Positions 1 through 7,709 of a DNA stretch of 64,000 nucleotides are shown here, one piece after another. The stretch is from CAVQBL01 sp963710715. Its GTDB lineage: Bacteria > Pseudomonadota > Gammaproteobacteria > DSM-16500. The stretch lies in the NCBI GenBank assembly GCA_963710715.1, contig CAVQBL010000014.1:62001-126000 (forward strand). The letters are read 5' to 3'. The notes under the pieces are model-generated. The model saw only the letters and a list, made by a program, of their open reading frames with translations. It did no database searches and was not told the DNA's origin. Every line of letters begins with the position of its first letter. Position 1 is the first letter of the stretch. A program made the position numbers and the translations under genes.

Positions 1-556
1 AGCCAAAGGCTCCTGCATAGGAACCCATGATACTCAGAGGATTTAAATGATTTTCACGTGTCAGCAATAAAAATTCTTTTAATTCACTGCGGAAATAGGA
101 GGCGCGTGGTGAATTGCTAAAAGCAATATTTGTTAATGCATCCATCACACGATAGTTACCCACATTTTTTCCATATTTTGTTTCTACGCCGATTGTTGCC
201 ACGATAATGCTAGCAGGCACACCGTACGCTTTTTCAGCGCGTGCTAATATTTCTGCATGGCGATTCCAAAACTCGACACCTTGGCGAATGCGAGATTCCG
301 TGATGAATGCCATTTGATAGATGTACCAAGATTTTTTTTCCAGAGGTACACGAATGTGATGAATTACTTTGTGTTTGATTTTTACAGCATTAAATAATGC
401 GACCAATTCAGCTTTATTGAAATGATGTTTTTTCACCATATGCCGAATAAAGGATTGTACCTCGGGTCTTTCCACAAAGCGCATGTCGGCGTAGGCGTAA
501 CAAGGATAAAAGAGTGCAATAATGCACATTATTTGGTAACAAATTTTTTTTAACAT
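1..556 (-). CDS. mltB: Lytic murein transglycosylase B, N-terminal part (runs off window)
   Basis: Cleaves the glycan strands of peptidoglycan to 1,6-anhydro-muropeptides in the periplasm. I translated the minus strand from the ATG at 556 down to base 1. It begins with a short hydrophobic signal-like segment (about 20 residues ending in YAYA). The hallmark of the MltB family (SLT_2), GVETKYGKNVGNYR, follows; its Glu is the expected catalytic acid. The C-terminal part lies beyond base 1. The gene starts only 7 bases after the rodA stop, so it is probably the third gene of the mrdA-rodA-mltB operon, a common order in gammaproteobacteria. The family assignment is strong; whether the full gene is intact cannot be seen. 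Confidence 0.88.
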   Translation of the reverse strand, partial: MLKKICYQIMCIIALFYPCYAYADMRFVERPEVQSFIRHMVKKHHFNKAELVALFNAVKIKHKVIHHIRVPLEKKSWYIYQMAFITESRIRQGVEFWNRHAEILARAEKAYGVPASIIVATIGVETKYGKNVGNYRVMDALTNIAFSNSPRASYFRSELKEFLLLTRENHLNPLSIMGSYAGAFG

Positions 557-563
557 TTCAACC

Positions 564-1697
564 CTACGTAGCAACTAATTTACGGTGCGTTTGAATGGAC
601 ATTAAGATACCGAAGCTTGCCATTAACGTCACCATGGATGATCCACCATAACTCACCAGAGGCAATGGTATACCGACAACAGGAAGTATGCCAGTCACCA
701 TACCAATATTTGTAAAAAATGACATAAAGAAAGTCAGTGTTAAGCTGCCTGCAAGTAAACGAGAAAATGTATCTTGAGCATCAAGTGTGATTTGCAAACC
801 ACGCGCAATAACAGCCATAAAAATAAGAATTAAAATGACGCTACCCGTGAAACCAAATTCTTCTCCGCCTACAGCAAAAATAAAATCGGTGGTATGTTCA
901 GGTAAAAAATGCAAATGCGATTGGGTGCCATTTAGCCAACCTTTACCAAAAAAACCGCCTGAACCAATCGCAATTTTAGACTGAATGATGTGATAGCCAG
1001 CACTTAATGGTTCGCGTTCCGGATTTAAAAATGTGAGTACACGTAAACGCTGATAACCATGCATGAAATACCAAATAATAGGTGCACTGATCATCAATAA
1101 ACCAAGAAGAAGGCTAATGAGTCTAAAACTTAAGCCAGCTAAGAATAAGACGCTGGTGCCTGCAACTACTAAAAGTATGGCAGTACCAAGGTCAGGTTGT
1201 TTTGCTGTTAGAAATGCAGGCACGAGAATTATAAAAGCTGAGAAAACTAAGGATCGCGGCGTGATGGGTAAATGAAATTTGTGATAATACCAAGCCAGCA
1301 TCATAGGGATCGCAAGCTTCATGATTTCTGAAGGCTGCAAGTGAATGACACCTAAGTTTAACCAACGCTGTCCACCTTTGCCAATGTGACCGATGATTAA
1401 AACGATGATGAGTAAGGCTATGCCAATGCAATAAACCACAGCTATCCAGCGTTGATACGTGGTCGGTGGGATTTGTGCAAATATGAACATAACCAGAAAA
1501 GCTAAGCCTATGTGCATGGCTTGACGATGTATGACAGGAGTATTTTCACTGGATGCACTATATAGAATGACTAAACCAGCCGCAGTTAATAATAAAATGA
1601 TGGATAAAAGGGGAACATCAATATGCAACGCTTGCCACAATGTTCTAGTGCCTTTGCGTCGCATTAAATTTTGAATTTTAAGATTACTAAATATCAT
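564..1697 (-). CDS. rodA: Rod shape-determining protein RodA (SEDS glycosyltransferase)
   Basis: Inner-membrane SEDS-family peptidoglycan glycosyltransferase that works with PBP2 in lateral wall growth. The 377-residue product has about ten hydrophobic segments and typical SEDS stretches: KQPDLGTA, the loop GKGWLNGTQSHLHFLPEHTTDF, which I cite only by position near residue 255, and the C-terminal GIPLPLVSYGGSS motif. Its start ATG overlaps the last bases of the upstream mrdA gene (ATGA overlap), which indicates translational coupling. Length is normal for the family. Nothing unusual was seen. Confidence 0.96.
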   Translation of the reverse strand: MIFSNLKIQNLMRRKGTRTLWQALHIDVPLLSIILLLTAAGLVILYSASSENTPVIHRQAMHIGLAFLVMFIFAQIPPTTYQRWIAVVYCIGIALLIIVLIIGHIGKGGQRWLNLGVIHLQPSEIMKLAIPMMLAWYYHKFHLPITPRSLVFSAFIILVPAFLTAKQPDLGTAILLVVAGTSVLFLAGLSFRLISLLLGLLMISAPIIWYFMHGYQRLRVLTFLNPEREPLSAGYHIIQSKIAIGSGGFFGKGWLNGTQSHLHFLPEHTTDFIFAVGGEEFGFTGSVILILIFMAVIARGLQITLDAQDTFSRLLAGSLTLTFFMSFFTNIGMVTGILPVVGIPLPLVSYGGSSMVTLMASFGILMSIQTHRKLVAT

Positions 1698-3604
1698 GTT
1701 GTGTGTCCGTTGTAGGGTGGACGCGTGCTTTTTGCATCGTAATCCGCCTGCAGAGTTTTTGGCTTTAAACGCAAATAACTATCTAGTACTTGACGAGCAA
1801 TCGTGGCAGCCAAAATACTATTGTTTTCTACAATAATTGCAATCGCAATTTGTGGATTATCGATAGGCGCAAATGCAATAAACAATGAGTGATCGCGTAA
1901 TTTTTCAGGTAGCTTCATTTGTTCAGCGAGACCACCTTCTGTTTCATCATGTTTTTTAGAAAATACTTGAGCAGTTCCTGTTTTAGCGGCGACAGAATAA
2001 TGCGCATCTCTACCAAATCGATGTCCTGTTCCTTCTTGAGAACTGATCACGCCTCTCATTGCTTCAATAACAATATCCCAGTAATGGTCATCTTCTAATT
2101 CAACAGGTTCAAGAGCAGTGGGTGGTTGTTGCTTCATTGCTTGTCCAGGTTCTTGTTCAGCCATTAAGAGATAAGGGGAGAAACGTTTTCCTCGATTTGC
2201 AAGAGTTGAAGCGGCAGCGGCAATTTGAAGAGGGGTAGCTTGCATATCACCTTGTCCAATCACTGAGTTGACTATATCGCCTTCATACCAAGGGATACGT
2301 TTAACTTGGCGTTTCCAAGTGGGAGAGGTGACTATCCCAGGTAATTCTTCACCGATATCCACTCCCGTCAGTTCGCCAAAACCAAATTTCTTAAGAATAT
2401 TTCCCATGCGATGAATACCTAATTTGGGTGCTAAATCATAAAAATAAGTATCGCAAGAAACGATAATGGCTCTGGCTAAATCAACTGTGCCATGGCCACG
2501 ATGTACCCAGTCACGAAAAATATGCTCGCTATTCGGTAATTTAAACCAGCCGGGATCAAATACAGTCGTTTCTGTCGTAATAGTGCCTGAATTTAATGCT
2601 TCTAATGCAATATAAGGTTTAATTGTAGATGCTTGCGGATAAAGTCCGCGTAGTGCTCGATTGTAAAGTGGCTGATCGGAAGCCCGTTGTAAAACTTGGA
2701 AATCTTTATTACTAATTCCAGTCACAAAAAAATTAGGATCATAAGCAGGTTCACTCACCATTGCGAGTATTTGCCCCGTACTCGGTTGGATGGCAACGAT
2801 GGCTCCACGATGACCATTTAACGCTTTCTCTGCTGCGAGTTGTAAATTGCTATCAATAGTCAGATATAAATTTTTTCCTGGAATAGGTTTAATTTGATTT
2901 AAGACGCGTACCGATTCACCACTCGCATCATTCTCAGCTTGTTCATAACCAACAGTGCCGTGTAATTCATCTTCATAAAATTTTTCAATGCCGATTTTTC
3001 CAATGTAATCTGTTCCACTGTAATTGGTGGAGTCGATATCTTCTAATTCTTGTGTGTTAATGCGTCCAACATAGCCTAAGACATGACTGAAACTACTGTT
3101 AAATGGATAATGACGAATTAAGCGCGCTTTAATCACTACACCAGGAAAGCGATAAGCATTTTCAGAAAATTTTGCAACTTCTTCTTCTGAAAGACGTAAC
3201 TTTAATGTGACTTGATCAAAACGTCTATGCTGTTTTAATTGTTTTTGAAATTGCATGATATCTGTATCAGTTAAAGAGATGATTTTGGCAAGAGTTGCTA
3301 AGGTTTTCGGTAAGTCGTCAATTTGATAGGGGACAATATCTAAGCTGAATACAGGAATATTCTCTGCTAATAAAACACCGTTGCGATCGAAGATTAAGCC
3401 ACGCGTTGGGACTATGGGAGCAAGATCCAACCAATTTTTTTTGGATAATGTGGTGTAAACATCATGTTTAACAAGCTGTAAGTAACCTAAACGTAGAATG
3501 AGTAAGAATGCCAATATTCCCATTGCAATAAAGACAATAACCACCCGTCGCGTAATTAACTGGACTTCTTCGAGGTAGTTTTTAATAGGGGTACGTCTAC
3601 GCAT
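1694..3604 (-). CDS. mrdA: Penicillin-binding protein 2 (peptidoglycan DD-transpeptidase)
   Basis: Cross-links peptidoglycan during cell elongation, as partner of RodA. The 636-residue protein has one N-terminal membrane anchor (about residues 17-40), a PBP dimerisation region, and a transpeptidase domain. The SxxK motif STIK carries the acylated Ser at about residue 326, SCD forms the SxN-type motif, and KTGT lies at about residue 541. ATG at 3604 is the natural start. The last few residues (PPYNGHTT) are encoded by a short piece resembling the GTAGGGTGGAC end of palindromic repeat family C, so the extreme C-terminus may have been altered by a repeat. First gene of the mrdA-rodA-mltB run. 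Confidence 0.96.
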   Translation of the reverse strand: MRRRTPIKNYLEEVQLITRRVVIVFIAMGILAFLLILRLGYLQLVKHDVYTTLSKKNWLDLAPIVPTRGLIFDRNGVLLAENIPVFSLDIVPYQIDDLPKTLATLAKIISLTDTDIMQFQKQLKQHRRFDQVTLKLRLSEEEVAKFSENAYRFPGVVIKARLIRHYPFNSSFSHVLGYVGRINTQELEDIDSTNYSGTDYIGKIGIEKFYEDELHGTVGYEQAENDASGESVRVLNQIKPIPGKNLYLTIDSNLQLAAEKALNGHRGAIVAIQPSTGQILAMVSEPAYDPNFFVTGISNKDFQVLQRASDQPLYNRALRGLYPQASTIKPYIALEALNSGTITTETTVFDPGWFKLPNSEHIFRDWVHRGHGTVDLARAIIVSCDTYFYDLAPKLGIHRMGNILKKFGFGELTGVDIGEELPGIVTSPTWKRQVKRIPWYEGDIVNSVIGQGDMQATPLQIAAAASTLANRGKRFSPYLLMAEQEPGQAMKQQPPTALEPVELEDDHYWDIVIEAMRGVISSQEGTGHRFGRDAHYSVAAKTGTAQVFSKKHDETEGGLAEQMKLPEKLRDHSLFIAFAPIDNPQIAIAIIVENNSILAATIARQVLDSYLRLKPKTLQADYDAKSTRPPYNGHTT

Positions 3605-3644
3605 CCTTTTGTCTCATGGGAAATATGCAAGTTTACCATATGTT

Positions 3645-4187
3645 TTACTCAAACTTATACGCCACATTCAACAACAAAGGTATCGTTATCCCCGAATTAT
3701 GACTACAAATCGAGCCATTAGAATAATGTATAGCACTGAGACTCATTGAAAGACGTTGTTCTTTGCCCAAAGTAGCACCAACCCCTAAGATATCTTGGAA
3801 AGCAAAGTGCATGCCTAAGTTTCGACGGTCAATGTAAGTTCTTGACATATAAGAAGGACCGACACTTAATTCCATATAAGGTGAAACACAGGATGTTTTC
3901 TTGAAGTACATACGCAAAACCGGTGCTATAGCAATAATAGTAATATTTCTATTAGGCACACTTCGGGTAACAAACCAATCTGCTAAGCTTGCATCAAAAT
4001 GAAGGCTAAGACGGTCCCAAACGAACGAGGGTGGCTGATACCAAATAGAAGCACGTAAACCCGTTAGTCTAGGTGGGTCTTTAGATGTCAGAGGGATAGA
4101 GATTGATGCACCATAATCCGAAAGCGCAGCAAAAGCGGCGGAGTCCAGGGTAAATAGAGTGATAAGCAAAATAATGAGTCGCTTCAT
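3645..4187 (-). CDS. pagL: Lipid A 3-O-deacylase, PagL-like outer-membrane protein
   Basis: Probably an outer-membrane beta-barrel enzyme that removes the 3-O acyl chain of lipid A, which lowers recognition by host TLR4. The 180-residue product has a clear signal peptide (MKRLIILLITLFTLDSAAFA) and alternating polar/hydrophobic strands. Near the C-terminus, AIHYSNGS carries the His-Ser pair of the PagL family (usually HxSN), and the protein ends in a strand with a terminal aromatic-rich motif (NVAYKFE). Length matches the family. It follows mrdA in reverse order with its own upstream region. The enzyme family is likely; activity is inferred. Confidence 0.8.
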   Translation of the reverse strand: MKRLIILLITLFTLDSAAFAALSDYGASISIPLTSKDPPRLTGLRASIWYQPPSFVWDRLSLHFDASLADWFVTRSVPNRNITIIAIAPVLRMYFKKTSCVSPYMELSVGPSYMSRTYIDRRNLGMHFAFQDILGVGATLGKEQRLSMSLSAIHYSNGSICSHNSGITIPLLLNVAYKFE

Positions 4188-4205
4188 TGTGAGTTAGAAT
4201 ATAAC

Positions 4206-4259
4206 ATGGGGTCAGGCCTGATTAATAGACTTTTTAAGTCTATTTGTCAGGCCGGCTCC
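4206..4259. repeat. Palindromic repeat, family E, copy 1
   Basis: An imperfect inverted repeat starting GGGGTCAGGCCTGATTAATA and ending TGTCAGGCCGGCTCC, with a short T-rich loop. It is close in sequence to the perfect palindrome at 10557-10610 and to a half copy at 36208-36232. It lies between the pagL-like gene and the effector island. No T-run follows either arm, so it is more like a mobile REP-type element than a classical terminator. Confidence 0.75.
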
Positions 4260-4283
4260 ATAGCACTTTCAGATTAAAGAGGA

Positions 4284-6209
4284 TTACATTCGAACCCTAA
4301 GCGTACTTCCTGTCTCGTCAGGTTTTTCGTCGAGAGAACCCTGATCTTTTGTAGAAATTACACTGTGCACGTTATTTTTTAAGTGAGTAAGAAGCAATTT
4401 AGCAATTATTTGATGTGATTCTTTGCTTTTATTCTGCGTATAACAATCTAATAAATGCTGAGCATCATCACGATTCATGCGAGTTACTAAAGTTTTAGCT
4501 TTTTCGAGTGACTCTTCATCGGGCTCGTATTTATCATACGATGTAACATAGTTTCCAAGAGTCAAATAATCCGTGATGCGTTTTGATCCTTCTTGATCAC
4601 AGTTTGAATCCACATGGTTTCCCCCAACTTTTGGCGTAAGCGGCACACCCTGATCTTTGTTTTCAGAAACATAAAATAAGCATTTTAATTGATCTATATT
4701 TCCGCTTGTTATAGCAAGTTTCATCATGTAACACAGCCACTCACGGAAATCCTCGCATCTGTCTCGGTTGTATCTGCCTAGTTCGTAGCAAAAATTCATT
4801 ATTAATTTAGGATCATTAAAAGATAATATAGGAGAATAGAGTTCTTTTAAATCGCTATTTATATGCAAACCAGTGCCTCTCCCATAACTACCGGTTATCC
4901 CATGCTTAATACATTGATGAAAAGTATCTTGTTTTTCTTTTTGATCCAATTGATCCAATTTCCATAAGTAAATCAAGTCATTCGATTCTATCGGTGCACC
5001 GTGGATAATTAAAAGTTTCACAGAGCTGAATGCTTTTTTTGTATCGATGTGAGTGTTGTCACGTAAGTAATTCATCACTTTCGAAACATAAGAAGCATAA
5101 ATAAGATTTCCGAATAACTCAGAAAACTCTTCTCGTATTTTACGATTAACAATATAATCTATTTTATGGGCAGCTAAAAACGTATTCAATAAATCGAAAT
5201 CTTTTTCTTTCAAACATCTTTCTATAACATTGCCATAGGCGGTTGGGAAATTTAATTTAGGCATGCTAGGAGGATAGAGATCAAAGCCATCAGAAGAAAT
5301 GTAACTCTCATGAGTTTTCAGAAGCGATACTAATAATTGAGGTTTTTTGCTTGCTGTAATTGTCTCCACTATAATCGGCATTATTTTATTCACTTCCTCC
5401 ACGCAACGCTTGCTCTCTTCAAGCCCTATTTGCAATATCTCCAATTTGATATTAAGTATTTTATCGTTTGTCGCTATGATCTTGTCCGTTAATAACTTAA
5501 TGTTTTTCAAGATCAATCGCTCAAGAAAATATATGTTGTGATTTTTACACGCGGACTCAATGACATTAAATAAGTATTTCGCTTCTTTTTTACTACACGG
5601 TTTCACTTCTTTTTCACTAAAAGAATCGCTGATTTTTAACGCGGGTTCTTGCTCCATTAAAAGATCGATAATGGCGTGTCTTTTTATTGTCAATGGATCT
5701 GGTTTTTCATCATCATCTCGATAAGATACGGCGAGTTGTAATGCTGGGCCATGCTCTTTTGTCTCATAATGCAGCTCAGGGTCACCTTTATATAAATCTT
5801 TTTTTAATAACTCTTTCACTGCCCATCGGTTCGCATGGAGTACTGCAAACTGTAAAGGAGACATTTTGTCATGTTCCTTTTTGATTGCTCTATGGCCAAT
5901 GTTAGGGTTTTCGCTTATTACGTTATTTAATATCTTACAGGTCGTGTCTTCATCATCGTCTTTTGATTCCTCAATAGCCTGATAGATGGAGGGAGTCACA
6001 TAGGGTGGTGGCTCGGCATTAGGAGCCTTGTGAAGGGCAATTCCTTTCATCATTTTCTTTAAGAAACTTGTTGTATCATCAGTTTTTTGGCCTTCCTTTT
6101 CCACTGGGTTGTTAACTCCTGTTTCACCTTCATTATAATAGGGTGGAGGGGGTAATTCCTCTGTAGGATTTGTAGATGTTTCAGATGTTTCATGTTGCCC
6201 TGATTTCAT
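4284..6209 (-). CDS. Ankyrin-type effector candidate with PPxY motifs
   Basis: Function unknown. The 641-residue protein has a disordered acidic/Pro-rich N-terminus (about residues 1-75) with two PPPY motifs (ELPPPPYYN and EPPPYVT). An ankyrin-like part follows (MSPLQFAVLHANRWAVKELL and further helix pairs), then a long helical C-terminal region. It is a paralog of the broken gene just upstream (6308-9465): they share MxSG starts, the PSIYxAIE block, the MSPLQFAVxxxNRWAVxxLL repeat, the SFNDPKLI block and the VTSYxxY block. This copy ends before the OTU-like protease domain found in the other. The 5' untranslated stretch (GCGAGAGTATTCATC before the ATG) is also shared, so the duplication included the leader. 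The likely role is a secreted host-interacting protein; this is inference from architecture. Confidence 0.75.
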   Translation of the reverse strand: MKSGQHETSETSTNPTEELPPPPYYNEGETGVNNPVEKEGQKTDDTTSFLKKMMKGIALHKAPNAEPPPYVTPSIYQAIEESKDDDEDTTCKILNNVISENPNIGHRAIKKEHDKMSPLQFAVLHANRWAVKELLKKDLYKGDPELHYETKEHGPALQLAVSYRDDDEKPDPLTIKRHAIIDLLMEQEPALKISDSFSEKEVKPCSKKEAKYLFNVIESACKNHNIYFLERLILKNIKLLTDKIIATNDKILNIKLEILQIGLEESKRCVEEVNKIMPIIVETITASKKPQLLVSLLKTHESYISSDGFDLYPPSMPKLNFPTAYGNVIERCLKEKDFDLLNTFLAAHKIDYIVNRKIREEFSELFGNLIYASYVSKVMNYLRDNTHIDTKKAFSSVKLLIIHGAPIESNDLIYLWKLDQLDQKEKQDTFHQCIKHGITGSYGRGTGLHINSDLKELYSPILSFNDPKLIMNFCYELGRYNRDRCEDFREWLCYMMKLAITSGNIDQLKCLFYVSENKDQGVPLTPKVGGNHVDSNCDQEGSKRITDYLTLGNYVTSYDKYEPDEESLEKAKTLVTRMNRDDAQHLLDCYTQNKSKESHQIIAKLLLTHLKNNVHSVISTKDQGSLDEKPDETGSTLRVRM

Positions 6210-6307
6210 GATGAATACTCTCGCTTGTTTTGTTAGTTAACTTAATCCCTCTCCGCGAATCATGTTAGCAATATTTAATGTTGGTGAAGGCTGATAGTTC
6301 ATTAAAA

Positions 6308-7558
6308 TCAGCGCGTATTAACATTCGAGCGCCGCTCAGAGTTATTGCTGCTATCTTGCTGTTGTTGTGCCGCCTGAGGAGGAATATAGCGTTCGTAATG
6401 ATTAACGCCATCAAATCGTACAGTGACACTGGATTTTTTCTCTGGATTATAAGTTTCTGGTTCACATATTTTTTTTGTAATAGGATTTGTATTGTAAAAT
6501 ACAACCGTCATATTCAACGCGTGTGCGAGAATTTTCAAGTCAAGTGGCAATAATCCACTTCCAGAGTTCTCGATATAAGCAGCATATTCACTAATAATAA
6601 TATTTATATTTTTATCATTTAAAACTTCATCCAGAAAATCCTGGGTAGTTATTTTCTTATAAGTATTAAATGCAATTTGTAATTTAGGATTGGAATAAAT
6701 CACTCCCTCTAATCCACCATCTTTTTTATTGAGGCATGCTTGAAATTGTTTTCTTAAATCACCGTCACCGTAATTTGATTGATTCTGTTTTGCAATATAA
6801 TCTAGGATATCTGGATTTTCGCGGAGTTTTATTTTAAAAAATTCCCATGCAGATTCTACTGAATCCTTATTTTTTTCTAAATAGCCTTGATATTCCTTTC
6901 TAATTTTCTGGATAGACTCACTGCCTGGTATGCGATCACTCATAAGCATTGCTTCAATTGCATGTTTTTTTACTAAAGGGAAAATTGGATCGCCAGATTT
7001 ACATTCTCTAATTGCATTAGCCGCTTTTTTCTTTTCAGCAGAGAGATTTTTACATTCATATATTCCTGTAGAATTTCGTTCCCCTAAAATGGCATGAAAA
7101 GCGCAATTATCATCTGCAACCGTTTTTTGTGGGCCAGAAGGTGGAAAAAGTGCGAATTTAGATGTCGAAGGTGCGCTGGCTTGAGAAGCAGTTACGCTTC
7201 CTGTCTTATCCTGTTTTGCGTCAAGGAGACCTTGGTCATTTGCGGGGACTGTTTTTAAGTGTTTAAGAAGCAATTCAGCAATTTCTTTTTCTTCATGTGA
7301 TCCTAGACTTTTTTCATGCATATAACAATTTAATAAATGCTCAGCATCATTACGATTCATGCGAGCTATTAAAGTTTTGGCCTCTTCGATTGATTTTTCA
7401 TCGGTTTTGTATCGACGATACGATGTAACATGTTTTCTAAGAGTCAAATAATTCTCAACGCGTTTTGATGCCTCTTGATCACTTTGGATCCGGTTTATGG
7501 TCCCACCCTTTTGTAGGCTCAAGCCAATGCCAATACCAAGCGTTGCTTTCAGAAGCAT
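6308..7558 (-). CDS. C-terminal fragment of ankyrin-OTU protein, carrying an OTU-like cysteine protease domain
   Basis: The third frame of a broken gene. The first ~100 residues match the C-terminal block of the 641-residue paralog (SDQEASKRVENYLTLRKHVT against CDQEGSKRITDYLTLGNYVT). After a Ser/Ala linker comes a domain with VADDNCAFHAI, which fits the Asp-x-x-Cys catalytic motif of OTU deubiquitinases (classic form DGNCLFRA). About 230 residues later NHYERY fits the OTU catalytic His motif. The tail is Gln/Ser/Asn rich. The ATG at 7558 lies inside what should be the middle of the full protein, so it is probably not a native start. If expressed, this part could still be a free ubiquitin-directed protease. 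Confidence 0.7.
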   Translation of the reverse strand: MLLKATLGIGIGLSLQKGGTINRIQSDQEASKRVENYLTLRKHVTSYRRYKTDEKSIEEAKTLIARMNRNDAEHLLNCYMHEKSLGSHEEKEIAELLLKHLKTVPANDQGLLDAKQDKTGSVTASQASAPSTSKFALFPPSGPQKTVADDNCAFHAILGERNSTGIYECKNLSAEKKKAANAIRECKSGDPIFPLVKKHAIEAMLMSDRIPGSESIQKIRKEYQGYLEKNKDSVESAWEFFKIKLRENPDILDYIAKQNQSNYGDGDLRKQFQACLNKKDGGLEGVIYSNPKLQIAFNTYKKITTQDFLDEVLNDKNINIIISEYAAYIENSGSGLLPLDLKILAHALNMTVVFYNTNPITKKICEPETYNPEKKSSVTVRFDGVNHYERYIPPQAAQQQQDSSNNSERRSNVNTR

Positions 7559-7709
7559 AAAATAAACATTTTAATTGCTCTATATTTCCCTTTGTTATAG
7601 CAACTTCCATCATGTAACATAGCCACTTCTTGAATTCCTCACGAGATTTTTCATTGTTTTTAGCTAGATTGTGAAAATTTATTATTAATTTAGGATCATT
7701 AAAAGACAA
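7479..7709 (-). pseudogene. Middle fragment of the frameshifted ankyrin-OTU gene
   Basis: A 76-codon open stretch bridging the two larger fragments. It contains SFNDPKLIINF and KKWLCYMMEVAITKGNIEQL, which align without gaps to the 641-residue paralog (SFNDPKLIMNF and REWLCYMMKLAITSGNIDQL). It runs out of frame after FYASES, where the 6308-7558 frame takes over. Together with the flanking fragments it shows that one long gene has suffered two frameshifts: one near the A6 run at 7714-7719 and one between about 7479 and 7558. Confidence 0.75.
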
